DNA from: Dehalococcoidia bacterium
Lineage (GTDB): Bacteria > Chloroflexota > Dehalococcoidia > Lucifugimonadales > UBA3495
Length of the DNA stretch: 37,579 nt
Assembly: GCA_022450395.1 (NCBI GenBank)
Contig: JAKUQE010000029.1
Span: 1 to 37,579 of the forward strand
Reading direction: 5' to 3'
Part shown: positions 31,366 through 37,579 of the stretch, piece by piece
How positions within the stretch are numbered: the first letter of the stretch is position 1
Layout: every line of letters starts with the position of its first letter
Notes under the pieces: generated by a model
Database searches by the model: none
What the model was told of the DNA's origin: nothing
What the model saw: the letters and a program-made list of their open reading frames with translations, nothing else
Position numbers and translations under genes: made by a program

Positions 31366-31747
31366 AGTGCTTTCGAAGTATCTCCTGTTTTATTTGCTAG
31401 TAGCTCTTGAGCGGGCTCTCGACCTGGTTCCGGACCCAAGCCTGTCGCTTCTCATCGGCTGCTTATCAAGTAAGATGCGGCAAGAGTCCCAGGAGATTTA
31501 TCTTGGCGCAATTCAGACAGATTTAGCCTCGAAATGCCCCTAATTGGGGCATGACAGCGAACAAAGTGCTGGCGGTTCTTCCTCGCTGGTCCAGGGGTCA
31601 AAACGCCCCAGCCAATCTTGGTTGGGGCGTAAATACTAGGGTTGAGTGGGAGTCCGGAGAGGCTTATGCCGCAATCAGCCTTAGGGTTGTGGATGTAGCG
31701 CGTTGGCCAAGATTTAATGTTAGCCCGGATCGCCTTTTACCGGAAAT
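31366..31747. other. Intergenic region with a terminator
   Basis: A 382-nt gap. It holds the hairpin at 31604-31629 (separate entry) and, in the last 110 nt, the region after the stop of the gene at 31748. A plus-strand ORF through 31551-31904 runs antisense into that gene and is not credible. Otherwise I see nothing. Confidence 0.5.
31604..31629 (-). terminator. Terminator downstream of the 31748-32380 gene
   Basis: CGCCCCAGCC-AATCTT-GGTTGGGGCG pairs over 10 bp with one wobble. On the minus strand it is followed by TTTTG. It lies 119 nt after the stop codon of the minus-strand gene. Confidence 0.7.
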
Positions 31748-32380
31748 TTATTGGGCGCTCTCTCCCGTCGAATCAGCGCTCGTGGCAAAGAGAGGCGCCA
31801 ATTCTAGTAACTCATCCATCGACAAAGTGGGGGAGAAAAGTGCCATGTGCAACCCATCTTGCCACCATGCCACGACCCCCGGCTCACTGATCTTCTCTTT
31901 ATGAATCTCGACAATCTCTGGGTCGTCGCCGATACCGGCATGACCCGCCACGTCCACGAGAGTGAGATTTAGAGGGCCTTCGGCAATTTCTTTCCACCTG
32001 GGTTGTTTCTCCTGCCGGGAGGCAGACAGCCGGGTCCCGTTTGAGAAATAGATTTGGAACTGCTGGAATTTCTCCGGCTCCGTGTCCGGGGAAACCCAGA
32101 TTGCTGTTGGGCTCCAATCACCCTCCAACTGTGGCAATTTCACGTCGAACGCTAATCTCGACCGGGCCTCTGTCATTGAAGCAACCTGCTCCGCAAACGG
32201 GAAAGGATCGGCCTCGATCTTAATGGTTTCCCGTGCGTCCAAGGCCTGAGGCGCGGCAACGGATACAAGGTCGGAACCCGATGGCGAGTAATTCTCGTAA
32301 AACAGCCAAATCGCCAAGGCCATCACACCGACGATGGACAAGGCGGCCAAGCCAAAATTTCGCACGGAAATGCGTGGCAT
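31748..32380 (-). CDS. Single-pass membrane-anchored protein of unknown function
   Basis: 210 residues. One N-terminal membrane helix, FGLAALSIVGVMALAIWLFY, is preceded by PRISVRN, so the rest faces outside. The body carries a PFPFAEQVASMTEARSRLAF segment and QIYFSNGTRLSASRQEKQPR, which resemble DUF4367-type proteins that sense or scaffold at the envelope. Another strand, PGVVAWWQDGLHMALFSPTL, also fits that group. The family match is tentative. The ATG at 32380 is within a weak AAGAG context. Confidence 0.6.
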   Translation of the reverse strand: MPRISVRNFGLAALSIVGVMALAIWLFYENYSPSGSDLVSVAAPQALDARETIKIEADPFPFAEQVASMTEARSRLAFDVKLPQLEGDWSPTAIWVSPDTEPEKFQQFQIYFSNGTRLSASRQEKQPRWKEIAEGPLNLTLVDVAGHAGIGDDPEIVEIHKEKISEPGVVAWWQDGLHMALFSPTLSMDELLELAPLFATSADSTGESAQ

Positions 32381-33057
32381 CTTGTTTACTCTTACAAGTG
32401 GATATTTCTTCCCAATAGTACAGTGAATTCTTACCTACCACGTAATCGGCAACCGCTTCAAACTCATAGGATCGGGGGGAATCTGGGTAGGCATGCGGAT
32501 CACCGTCATTTTCGGTAAGTATACCGGACCAGAGACTACAACCGGCTGGTGCCGAACATCTACTCAGGTTCCACCATTATTCGGTCTTAAAATCGCAGGA
32601 GTCTTTCCTTTCTCGACCCGCGAGGATCGTTGGCATCTAGCAAAGAGGGTCGAAGCAATCGTGGCCCGGAGAGACGTACAAGTCATGAATGCAACCGGCG
32701 CAGGCGGGCTAGCATTAGCGTCGATCAAGGATTGAGGCTAGATCATCCCGGTCTCGTCATGCCAACACCTAGAGCAGAATGGGTGTTGATCCCCTGTTGG
32801 CCGGGCAACCGTAGGTGTGAAACTGGTATAAGCGGTACCGGCGACTGAGTTAGTCACCGGCCCGAGCGGGCCCCACCCGCCCTTTTCAAATTCGCCAACA
32901 CCGGGCATTTTCTCGCAGATGAGCCCCATGTTGGTCACGTTACATGGATGATCGTCCGGCTCTGGTAATAACCAGGTAATGCAGACGGATGTAATGTACA
33001 TAATGTATTCGTTCGTTTCAGTCGGGTAACAATCAGGACGCCGGAGGAGGAGATAAA
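32381..33057. other. Long intergenic region, no clear gene
   Basis: 677 nt between divergent genes. A plus-strand frame at 32493-32735 (80 residues) has a possible start but no recognisable domain or strong ribosome-binding site, so I do not call it. Hairpin-like texts occur near 32843-32865 (CGGCGACT / AGTCACCG) and 32871-32890 (GCGGG-CCCCA-CCCGC then CCTTTT). The latter may be a plus-strand terminator. Confidence 0.4.
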
Positions 33058-33246
33058 ATGTCTAGCAGCAACGTATTCATGACTGCCTTGGTCGCCGCCA
33101 CGGCTGTGGGCGCCGCCGCCGGTCTTTTGTTGGCCCCGAAACCCGGAAAAGTGACCCGGAGATTCGTGGCCATGCGGGCCCATAAGGTGCGGAACAGAAC
33201 CGAAGGATATGTGGGTTCGCTTCGAGAGAAGATGCGCAATTCCTAG
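33058..33246 (+). CDS. YtxH-like small membrane protein
   Basis: 62 residues, ATG at 33058 with an excellent AGGAGGAG site. The N-terminal NVFMTALVAATAVGAAAGLL followed by LAPKPGKVTRR is the YtxH pattern: a Gly/Ala-rich helix ending in 'LLLAPKSG', then a basic amphipathic tail. The family is usually annotated as general stress or gas-vesicle-like; the true role is unknown. A terminator follows at 33315-33340. Confidence 0.75.
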   Translation: MSSSNVFMTALVAATAVGAAAGLLLAPKPGKVTRRFVAMRAHKVRNRTEGYVGSLREKMRNS

Positions 33247-33314
33247 CAGAATCAACACGGTTTCTTTCCTGATGCCGCCTCGGATTTAGAGCCAGGCATC
33301 CCGGTACCACCAAG

Positions 33315-33340
33315 AACGCCGCCTTTTCGGGCGGCGTTTT
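33315..33340 (+). terminator. Rho-independent terminator after the YtxH-like gene
   Basis: AACGCCGCC-TTTTCG-GGCGGCGTT followed by TTG. It is 68 nt after the stop and gives a 9-bp GC-rich stem with a T-run. Confidence 0.85.
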
Positions 33341-33513
33341 GTATTGCCCCCATCAGCACTACCTTTCTTCATCGGGCGATTCCGGCCCTTTGCCACTACC
33401 CAGACTTCCTTGAAACTTTCTTCAAGATTGGGCGTTACAATCTACATTGGATCCGTCCAATAGCGCGTGAAGAACGGGTAAACAGGAAATTTCTAACTAG
33501 AAAGGAGGAACCG

Positions 33514-34062
33514 GTGTTGAAGAAATATTGGATTGGCATATTCGCCGCGGCCGCTTTGTTGATGGGAGCCATCACCTTCGGCGTCGTGGCGGCCCAAGAA
33601 ACCGGCGAGGGAGAGAATACCGCCGAGGCAGAGAATTTGGCTCCCAAGACAATCCTGGGCCGGGTAGCCGCCGTTCTGGGCCTGGATGAAGCAACAGTCG
33701 AAGATGCTTTCCAGCAGGCCCGCAAGGACCAGAAAACTGAGGGCTACAGGGACAAGCTCGACCGGCAAGTGGAAAACGGGCGGATAACTTCCGAGGAAGC
33801 AGAGGAGCAGTTCATTTGGTTCCAGTCACGCCCCGACTCCTTGGCGGGCAGTTTCCGGCAAGGTGGCCGCCAGCGGCCCGGCTTCGGCCACGTCATGTCT
33901 TTCAAGAGCAAACGCTTTGGAATGAGAATGCACCGGGGCGGCCGGTGGGCCGGGCCGGACTTCAGTAGCTCTGGCTGGCATAATCACGATGGTCAAGAGT
34001 CCCTTCAGCAAGAAGTAGCCCCCATCGAGCCGTCATCGGAAACTGATCCAGCTTCCCAATAA
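33514..34062 (+). CDS. Secreted protein, upstream of a two-component system
   Basis: 182 residues starting at GTG 33514 with AAAGGAGG upstream. A Sec signal (YWIGIFAAAALLMGAITFGV, cut near VVAAQ) is followed by an acidic stretch and a helical segment. VAAVLGLDEATVEDAFQQAR and LDRQVENGRITSEEAEEQFI are the short helix-hairpin repeats common in secreted Chloroflexota/Firmicutes proteins of DUF2680-like type. The end is rich in Gly, Arg and His (HRGGRWAGPDFSSSGWHNHD). It could sense or bind metal or envelope stress. It lies 78 nt before the response regulator and probably shares its operon. Confidence 0.7.
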   Translation: MLKKYWIGIFAAAALLMGAITFGVVAAQETGEGENTAEAENLAPKTILGRVAAVLGLDEATVEDAFQQARKDQKTEGYRDKLDRQVENGRITSEEAEEQFIWFQSRPDSLAGSFRQGGRQRPGFGHVMSFKSKRFGMRMHRGGRWAGPDFSSSGWHNHDGQESLQQEVAPIEPSSETDPASQ

Positions 34063-34140
34063 CGGGACCGGAAGGGTAGACTTTTCCTACAATGATGTAG
34101 GGCCAGAATCCGGCCGGGGATTCCGGCCAGGAGTAAACAG

Positions 34141-34830
34141 GTGGCAACTACGGTTTTAATTTTGGAGGACGACCCCCACACGGTGGAGGTCGTCCAACTC
34201 TACCTGCGCCGGGACGGACATACCGTTTTGTCCGCTACCGACGGCATCGCCGGGCTGAGCTTGGCCAGAGAAGCCCAGCCCGACCTTATTGTCTTGGACC
34301 TGATGCTTCCCGGAATAGATGGATTGGAGATCTGCCGGACCCTTCGCCTGGAGTCGGACGTTCCCATCGTCATGCTAACGGCCCGGGCGGATGAAGAGGA
34401 CCGTCTGGCCGGCCTGGATCTAGGGGCCGACGACTATGTTACCAAACCATTTAGCCCCCGGGAGCTGGCCGCCCGTATCCGGGCTGTCTTACGCAGATCC
34501 GCTCGCGACGGGTTGGAAGCCGGCGCCGCCAGATTGGACTACGAATCAATCTCCATGGACATGCGGCAGCGTACGGTACATGTAGGCGAAACCCAGATCC
34601 ACCTCACACCTACTGAGATCCGCTTGCTGGCCTTGCTTATGCGAGAGCCTGGCAGGACGTTTTCCAGGGACCAGATCATTGACCGGGTCTTTGGCTACGA
34701 TTTTGAGGGATTCGATAGGACTGTGGACTCTCACGTCTATAGCTTGCGCCGTAAACTTGAAGCGGCCGCCGGGGACAAAAGGTACATCCACACCATCTAT
34801 GGAGTAGGCTACAGGCTCGGCGATGCGTAA
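34141..34830 (+). CDS. OmpR-type response regulator
   Basis: 229 residues starting at GTG. The receiver has LEDDPHTVEVVQLYLRRDGH, the phospho-acceptor Asp53 in VLDLMLPG, the Thr in MLTARADEEDRLAGLD and the switch Lys in YVTKPF. The C-terminal winged helix ends in REPGRTFSRDQIIDRVFGYD, FDRTVDSHVYSLRRKL and YIHTIYGVGYRLG. It binds DNA when phosphorylated by the adjacent kinase. It overlaps the kinase gene by 8 nt. Confidence 0.97.
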   Translation: MATTVLILEDDPHTVEVVQLYLRRDGHTVLSATDGIAGLSLAREAQPDLIVLDLMLPGIDGLEICRTLRLESDVPIVMLTARADEEDRLAGLDLGADDYVTKPFSPRELAARIRAVLRRSARDGLEAGAARLDYESISMDMRQRTVHVGETQIHLTPTEIRLLALLMREPGRTFSRDQIIDRVFGYDFEGFDRTVDSHVYSLRRKLEAAAGDKRYIHTIYGVGYRLGDA

Positions 34831-36214
34831 GGTTCTATACAGCCTGCAACTTCGCTTGATCATCGGGTTCGCCGCCATCTTGGCTTTGGCCCTGGGCAGC
34901 GTAAGCTACTACGTGGGACAAGCCGCCGAGCGGGAAGCGGAGTCTATGCAGACCAGGCGCAACGAGATCCGCCGGGCCCGAATCGAAAGGTTGGTTTCAC
35001 GGAACTACTCCGTGGAATTCCAATGGGAGAAGATTCAGCCGGCCCTAGAGCAGGCAGGCCGCGTCTCGGGCCGGCGCATCGTGGTCACGAACCAACATGG
35101 CGATATCGTGGGAGATTCCCATAAGGGATTCGGGGTCCCATGGCGGCGCCATGACAAAACAATCATATCGTCGCCCATCGTGGTCGGCGACCAAGAAGTC
35201 GGCTTCTTTGCGTTGGACTCAGAAAACGTGCCCGGGGCCATCCCGGAGCCGCCGATCTCGCGTCTGGCATCCGCCGTCAACCGCTACCTCTTGTGGGCTG
35301 GCCTGGCGTCCGGTGTGGTCGGTGTCCTGATGGTTTCATTGGTGTCCCGGCGATTGCTCTCTCCCATGCAGGCCCTGGGTCATGCGGCCAGGAGATTGGG
35401 TGGCGGCGACCTAACCCAGCGGGTACCAGCTACCGGCCCCACCGAACTCGTGGACCTGGCCGGGTCTTTCAACGCGATGGCGGGGAGTTTGCAGAATGCG
35501 GAGGAACAGCGGCGAAACCTGGTCGCCGACGTGGCCCACGAGCTACGTACACCCCTATCAAACATTCAAGGATATCTGGAGGCGGTCAAGGACGGACTTC
35601 TGGAGCCCAACGAGGAAACCATAGACACGATTTATCAGCAGGCCGTTCACCTGTCCCAACTGGTGGAGGACCTGCGGCTGCTGGCCCAAGTTGAGGGAGG
35701 GAGCCTTGGCTTAAATATTGCGCCTGATTCCTTGCCAGAGGTGCTGCGACGTTCGGTTGAGGCATTTCGGGCCAGGGCCGAAGCAGAAGGGGTAGAACTA
35801 TCCATGTACACACCGGCCGATTTTCCTCTGGTAACCATGGACCGGACCCGCATCGCTCAGGTGGTAGCCAATCTGTTGGAGAACGCTATTCGGCACACCC
35901 CCAGTGGCGGCCGGGTAGAGGTCCGGTTGGACGAAGCAGCCATTGCCAAAGCGACTGTCACCGTATCAGACTCAGGGGAAGGGATACCTGCCCAGGAGTT
36001 GCCCCATCTATTTGAGCGGTTTCACCGGGTAGACCCGTCACGCGCCCGGTCCACCGGTGGCGCCGGGCTCGGTCTAACCATCGCGAAGCAACTGGTCGAG
36101 GCGCACGGTGGGACCATCCACGCCGAAAGCGCCTTGGGCCAAGGCAGCCGGTTCGTATTCGAACTCCCCTTGGGCGATGGGGGGGTTGTGAAAGTGACAG
36201 CCGGGATTCCGTGA
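34823..36214 (+). CDS. Sensor histidine kinase with HAMP domain
   Basis: 463 residues. Two membrane helices (about residues 8-28 and 150-175) bracket an extracytoplasmic region of about 120 residues. Then come a HAMP linker (RRLLSPMQALGHAARRLGGG), the H-box DVAHELRTPLSNIQGYLEAV with His239, the N-box VVANLLENAIRHTPSGG and the G-box motifs SDSGEGIP and TGGAGLGLTIAKQL. It autophosphorylates in response to an unknown signal and passes phosphate to the OmpR-type regulator at 34141. Confidence 0.96.
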   Translation: MRKVLYSLQLRLIIGFAAILALALGSVSYYVGQAAEREAESMQTRRNEIRRARIERLVSRNYSVEFQWEKIQPALEQAGRVSGRRIVVTNQHGDIVGDSHKGFGVPWRRHDKTIISSPIVVGDQEVGFFALDSENVPGAIPEPPISRLASAVNRYLLWAGLASGVVGVLMVSLVSRRLLSPMQALGHAARRLGGGDLTQRVPATGPTELVDLAGSFNAMAGSLQNAEEQRRNLVADVAHELRTPLSNIQGYLEAVKDGLLEPNEETIDTIYQQAVHLSQLVEDLRLLAQVEGGSLGLNIAPDSLPEVLRRSVEAFRARAEAEGVELSMYTPADFPLVTMDRTRIAQVVANLLENAIRHTPSGGRVEVRLDEAAIAKATVTVSDSGEGIPAQELPHLFERFHRVDPSRARSTGGAGLGLTIAKQLVEAHGGTIHAESALGQGSRFVFELPLGDGGVVKVTAGIP

Positions 36215-36372
36215 ATCGAGGACCGGAATCTTGATGGCCTATGTATATCTGGACTTTAAGCACGCCGTTTCTCAGCTAATCGTAAGCCTACGGACCGGGA
36301 ATCGGCGAGACATAACGGGTATACTGAGGCTACTTACCATCAGTGAAACCCAGCGGTGAGAGGAAGATAGGC

Positions 36373-37579
36373 ATGTTATCAATCTGGAACGCCTTCAAGT
36401 CTTTAGCTTTATGGCAAATAGCTGTTCTGGCGGTGGTGCTTTTCGGCGCCGCCGGCGCAACCTACGGGGGATATGTGCGCGGCACTTCCCCAGACCCGGT
36501 GGACCTGGAAGAAAACCAGCAGCTAATCCCGGTGAAATACGGCGACTTGATCAATGAAATCACCACCAACGGGAGCCTGGTATTCCCTAATCGGGAAACG
36601 CTGTCCTTCGGTTCACCTGGAACGGTGATGGAGATATTAGTGGAAGAAGGCTCGCCGGTAACCGCCGGCCAGGTATTAGCCAAGCTAGACGCCACGTCCG
36701 TGGCATCCTTAGCGCAGCAGGTTGCTCAAAGGGAATTGGACCTGAACGATTCTGCGGAGCTCTTGGAAGAAACCAGAGGCATAGACCCTCTTGAGCTAGC
36801 ACAGAAACAAGAAGCAGTGGCCAGCGCCAGGTTTCAATCGAAAGAGGCGATCGATGCGCTGGAGGATGCCAGAGAGCCATATACGGCGCAGGAGATAGAA
36901 ACCCAACGTCAGTTGGTAGCTGATACCCGGCTAGACCTGCAGTCGGCCGAGCGCGCACTGGCCGGCCTGGCTCGGGACCATGCGGTTCAACTGGCCCAGG
37001 CGCGAGAAGCCAAAACTAACGCTGACCTGACCTTCGACGTTAGCCGGCAAGAGTTGTCCGACTTCGCCCGTGACTATACCCAACAAGTTGCCCTTGCCCA
37101 GCAGGTCCAAGCCAACGCTGAGTTGGCCCTGGATACCGCCAGGGAGTCCCTGGACGATCTGCCCCGAATTCATACCGATGACCTTGCCCAAGCACGGCAG
37201 GATCAAGCCGACGCTCAAGTGGCGTTGGACTTGGCACAACGGGGACTGGCCGCATACTCACCTGACTACAACCTGGAATTAGCCGAAGCCGGGGAGGAGG
37301 CGGCGTTGGCCGCCACGGCCTTGGACCAGGCGGAGCAGGCTTTGGTCGACTTCACTAGGGACTACAATACCCAACTAGTCCCGGCTCGGCTGGACGAACT
37401 TGTTGCCCAATCGGCACTAAAGGCGGCGCGAGACGCCCTCGAAGCCTACGAGAAGGCGAACACCCGCCGGCTGGAACAGGACCGCTCCGAGAGAATAGAC
37501 CTCAAGGCGGAGGTCGCTAAGATCAGCGCCAGTATTGACAGTGCCATCAACTCTTCCAATGCGGGGTTAACCGGCCTGG
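36373..37579 (+). CDS. RND/HlyD-type efflux adaptor, N-terminal part
   Basis: At least 402 residues, running off the window. A membrane anchor (ALWQIAVLAVVLFGAAGATY) is followed by a beta-barrel/lipoyl half: VKYGDLINEITTNGSLVFPN, FGSPGTVMEILVEEGSPVTA and GQVLAKLD, the typical start of HlyD/MacA-like adaptors. A very long helical hairpin follows, with five consecutive 32-residue units from about residue 196. These adaptors link an inner-membrane ABC or RND pump to export across the envelope. The ATG at 36373 has AGGAAG upstream. It follows the kinase gene by 158 nt and is probably controlled by that two-component system. The rest of the operon (pump) should lie just beyond the window. Confidence 0.88.
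   Translation, partial: MLSIWNAFKSLALWQIAVLAVVLFGAAGATYGGYVRGTSPDPVDLEENQQLIPVKYGDLINEITTNGSLVFPNRETLSFGSPGTVMEILVEEGSPVTAGQVLAKLDATSVASLAQQVAQRELDLNDSAELLEETRGIDPLELAQKQEAVASARFQSKEAIDALEDAREPYTAQEIETQRQLVADTRLDLQSAERALAGLARDHAVQLAQAREAKTNADLTFDVSRQELSDFARDYTQQVALAQQVQANAELALDTARESLDDLPRIHTDDLAQARQDQADAQVALDLAQRGLAAYSPDYNLELAEAGEEAALAATALDQAEQALVDFTRDYNTQLVPARLDELVAQSALKAARDALEAYEKANTRRLEQDRSERIDLKAEVAKISASIDSAINSSNAGLTGL
36958..37437 (+). repeat. Five tandem 96-nt units (32-residue coiled-coil repeat)
   Basis: Exact 32-residue spacing: units begin LAGLARDH, LSDFARDY, LDDLPRIH, LAAYSPDY and LVDFTRDY. Each ends in an Ala/Leu-rich helix with the pattern LA-x-A at position 12 and AL-x-x-A near position 25. 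A sixth degenerate unit (LEAYEKAN) follows and a 33-residue one (LEDAREPY) precedes. The DNA itself has diverged, so the repeat is old. Confidence 0.85.

Noticed and set aside
31340-31904. Two plus-strand frames (67 and 117 residues)
   Set aside because: They run antisense into the minus-strand genes at 31081 and 31748 and have no start signals.
32493-32735. 80-residue plus-strand frame
   Set aside because: A believable length but no recognisable domain and only a weak ribosome-binding site; left as intergenic.
1-37579. CRISPR array, transposase or phage genes
   Set aside because: No regularly spaced direct repeats with unique spacers, no DDE or HUH transposase, no integrase or phage structural protein was found. 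The only tandem repeats are coding (adaptor) or the small operator repeats.

Overview
The window looks like chromosomal DNA of a GC-rich Chloroflexota bacterium, most likely Dehalococcoidia or a SAR202-type relative. The evidence is the mix of genes: luciferase-like flavin oxidoreductases, a GMC oxidoreductase, a thiolase, a xanthine-dehydrogenase-type large subunit, DUF1500-class Tat proteins (DUF1501 and DUF1800) and a UGSC-family protein. Several short palindromic repeat families are also scattered between the genes. This placement is inference from gene content; the window has no rRNA or other phylogenetic marker.

Layout. 1-1070: the end of a thioredoxin-like protein, a small CopD-like membrane protein and a Trm112-like zinc protein, all on +. 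1157-9356: a long minus-strand stretch with a UGSC protein and its conserved partner, an NHL beta-propeller, a GMC oxidoreductase, a thiolase, a small ABM-domain protein and TypA. 9716-12284: a cupin, a frameshifted FAD oxidoreductase and an alpha/beta hydrolase. 12591-14578: an AT-rich PadR regulator divergent from a two-domain rhodanese, then a small ferredoxin-fold-like protein. 14801-18960: a molybdenum hydroxylase large subunit, an LLM flavin oxidoreductase and RidA. 19217-21141: an AT-richer accessory module (proteasome-like Ntn hydrolase with a premature TAA, plus two uncharacterised proteins). 21355-24767: a second LLM oxidoreductase, membrane proteins and a lipoprotein. 24984-27173: an FHA protein, a 48-residue peptide gene between strong hairpins, a frameshifted haloalkane-dehalogenase-like gene and tRNA-Ala(TGC). 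27312-32380: a truncated remnant, the DUF1800-DUF1501 Tat pair and two small exported or anchored proteins. 33058-37579: a YtxH-like protein, then a secreted protein, an OmpR-type regulator, a histidine kinase and an RND/HlyD-type adaptor that runs off the window and carries a 32-residue repeat.

The most interesting observation is that three separate genes are each interrupted by one in-frame TGA at a cysteine position. These are the U of the UGSC motif (1403-1405, minus), the catalytic cysteine of the second rhodanese domain (14006-14008, plus), and a position I recall as Cys in a small ABM-domain protein (7314-7316, minus). In all three the reading frame and family similarity continue to a normal stop. 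In the first two, a strong hairpin with a G-rich 3-nt apical loop starts 18-20 nt after the UGA, as expected for a bacterial SECIS element. I read this as a cluster of selenoproteins. UGSC and rhodanese selenoproteins have precedent; an ABM-domain selenoprotein would, to my knowledge, be new. No Sec machinery (selA, selB, selC, selD) lies in the window, so this needs the rest of the genome.

Two other genes (FAD oxidoreductase, haloalkane-dehalogenase-like hydrolase) each lack exactly one base at a C/G run. That pattern could be real decay or long-read assembly error. It is different in kind from the three TGA codons, which are not indels.
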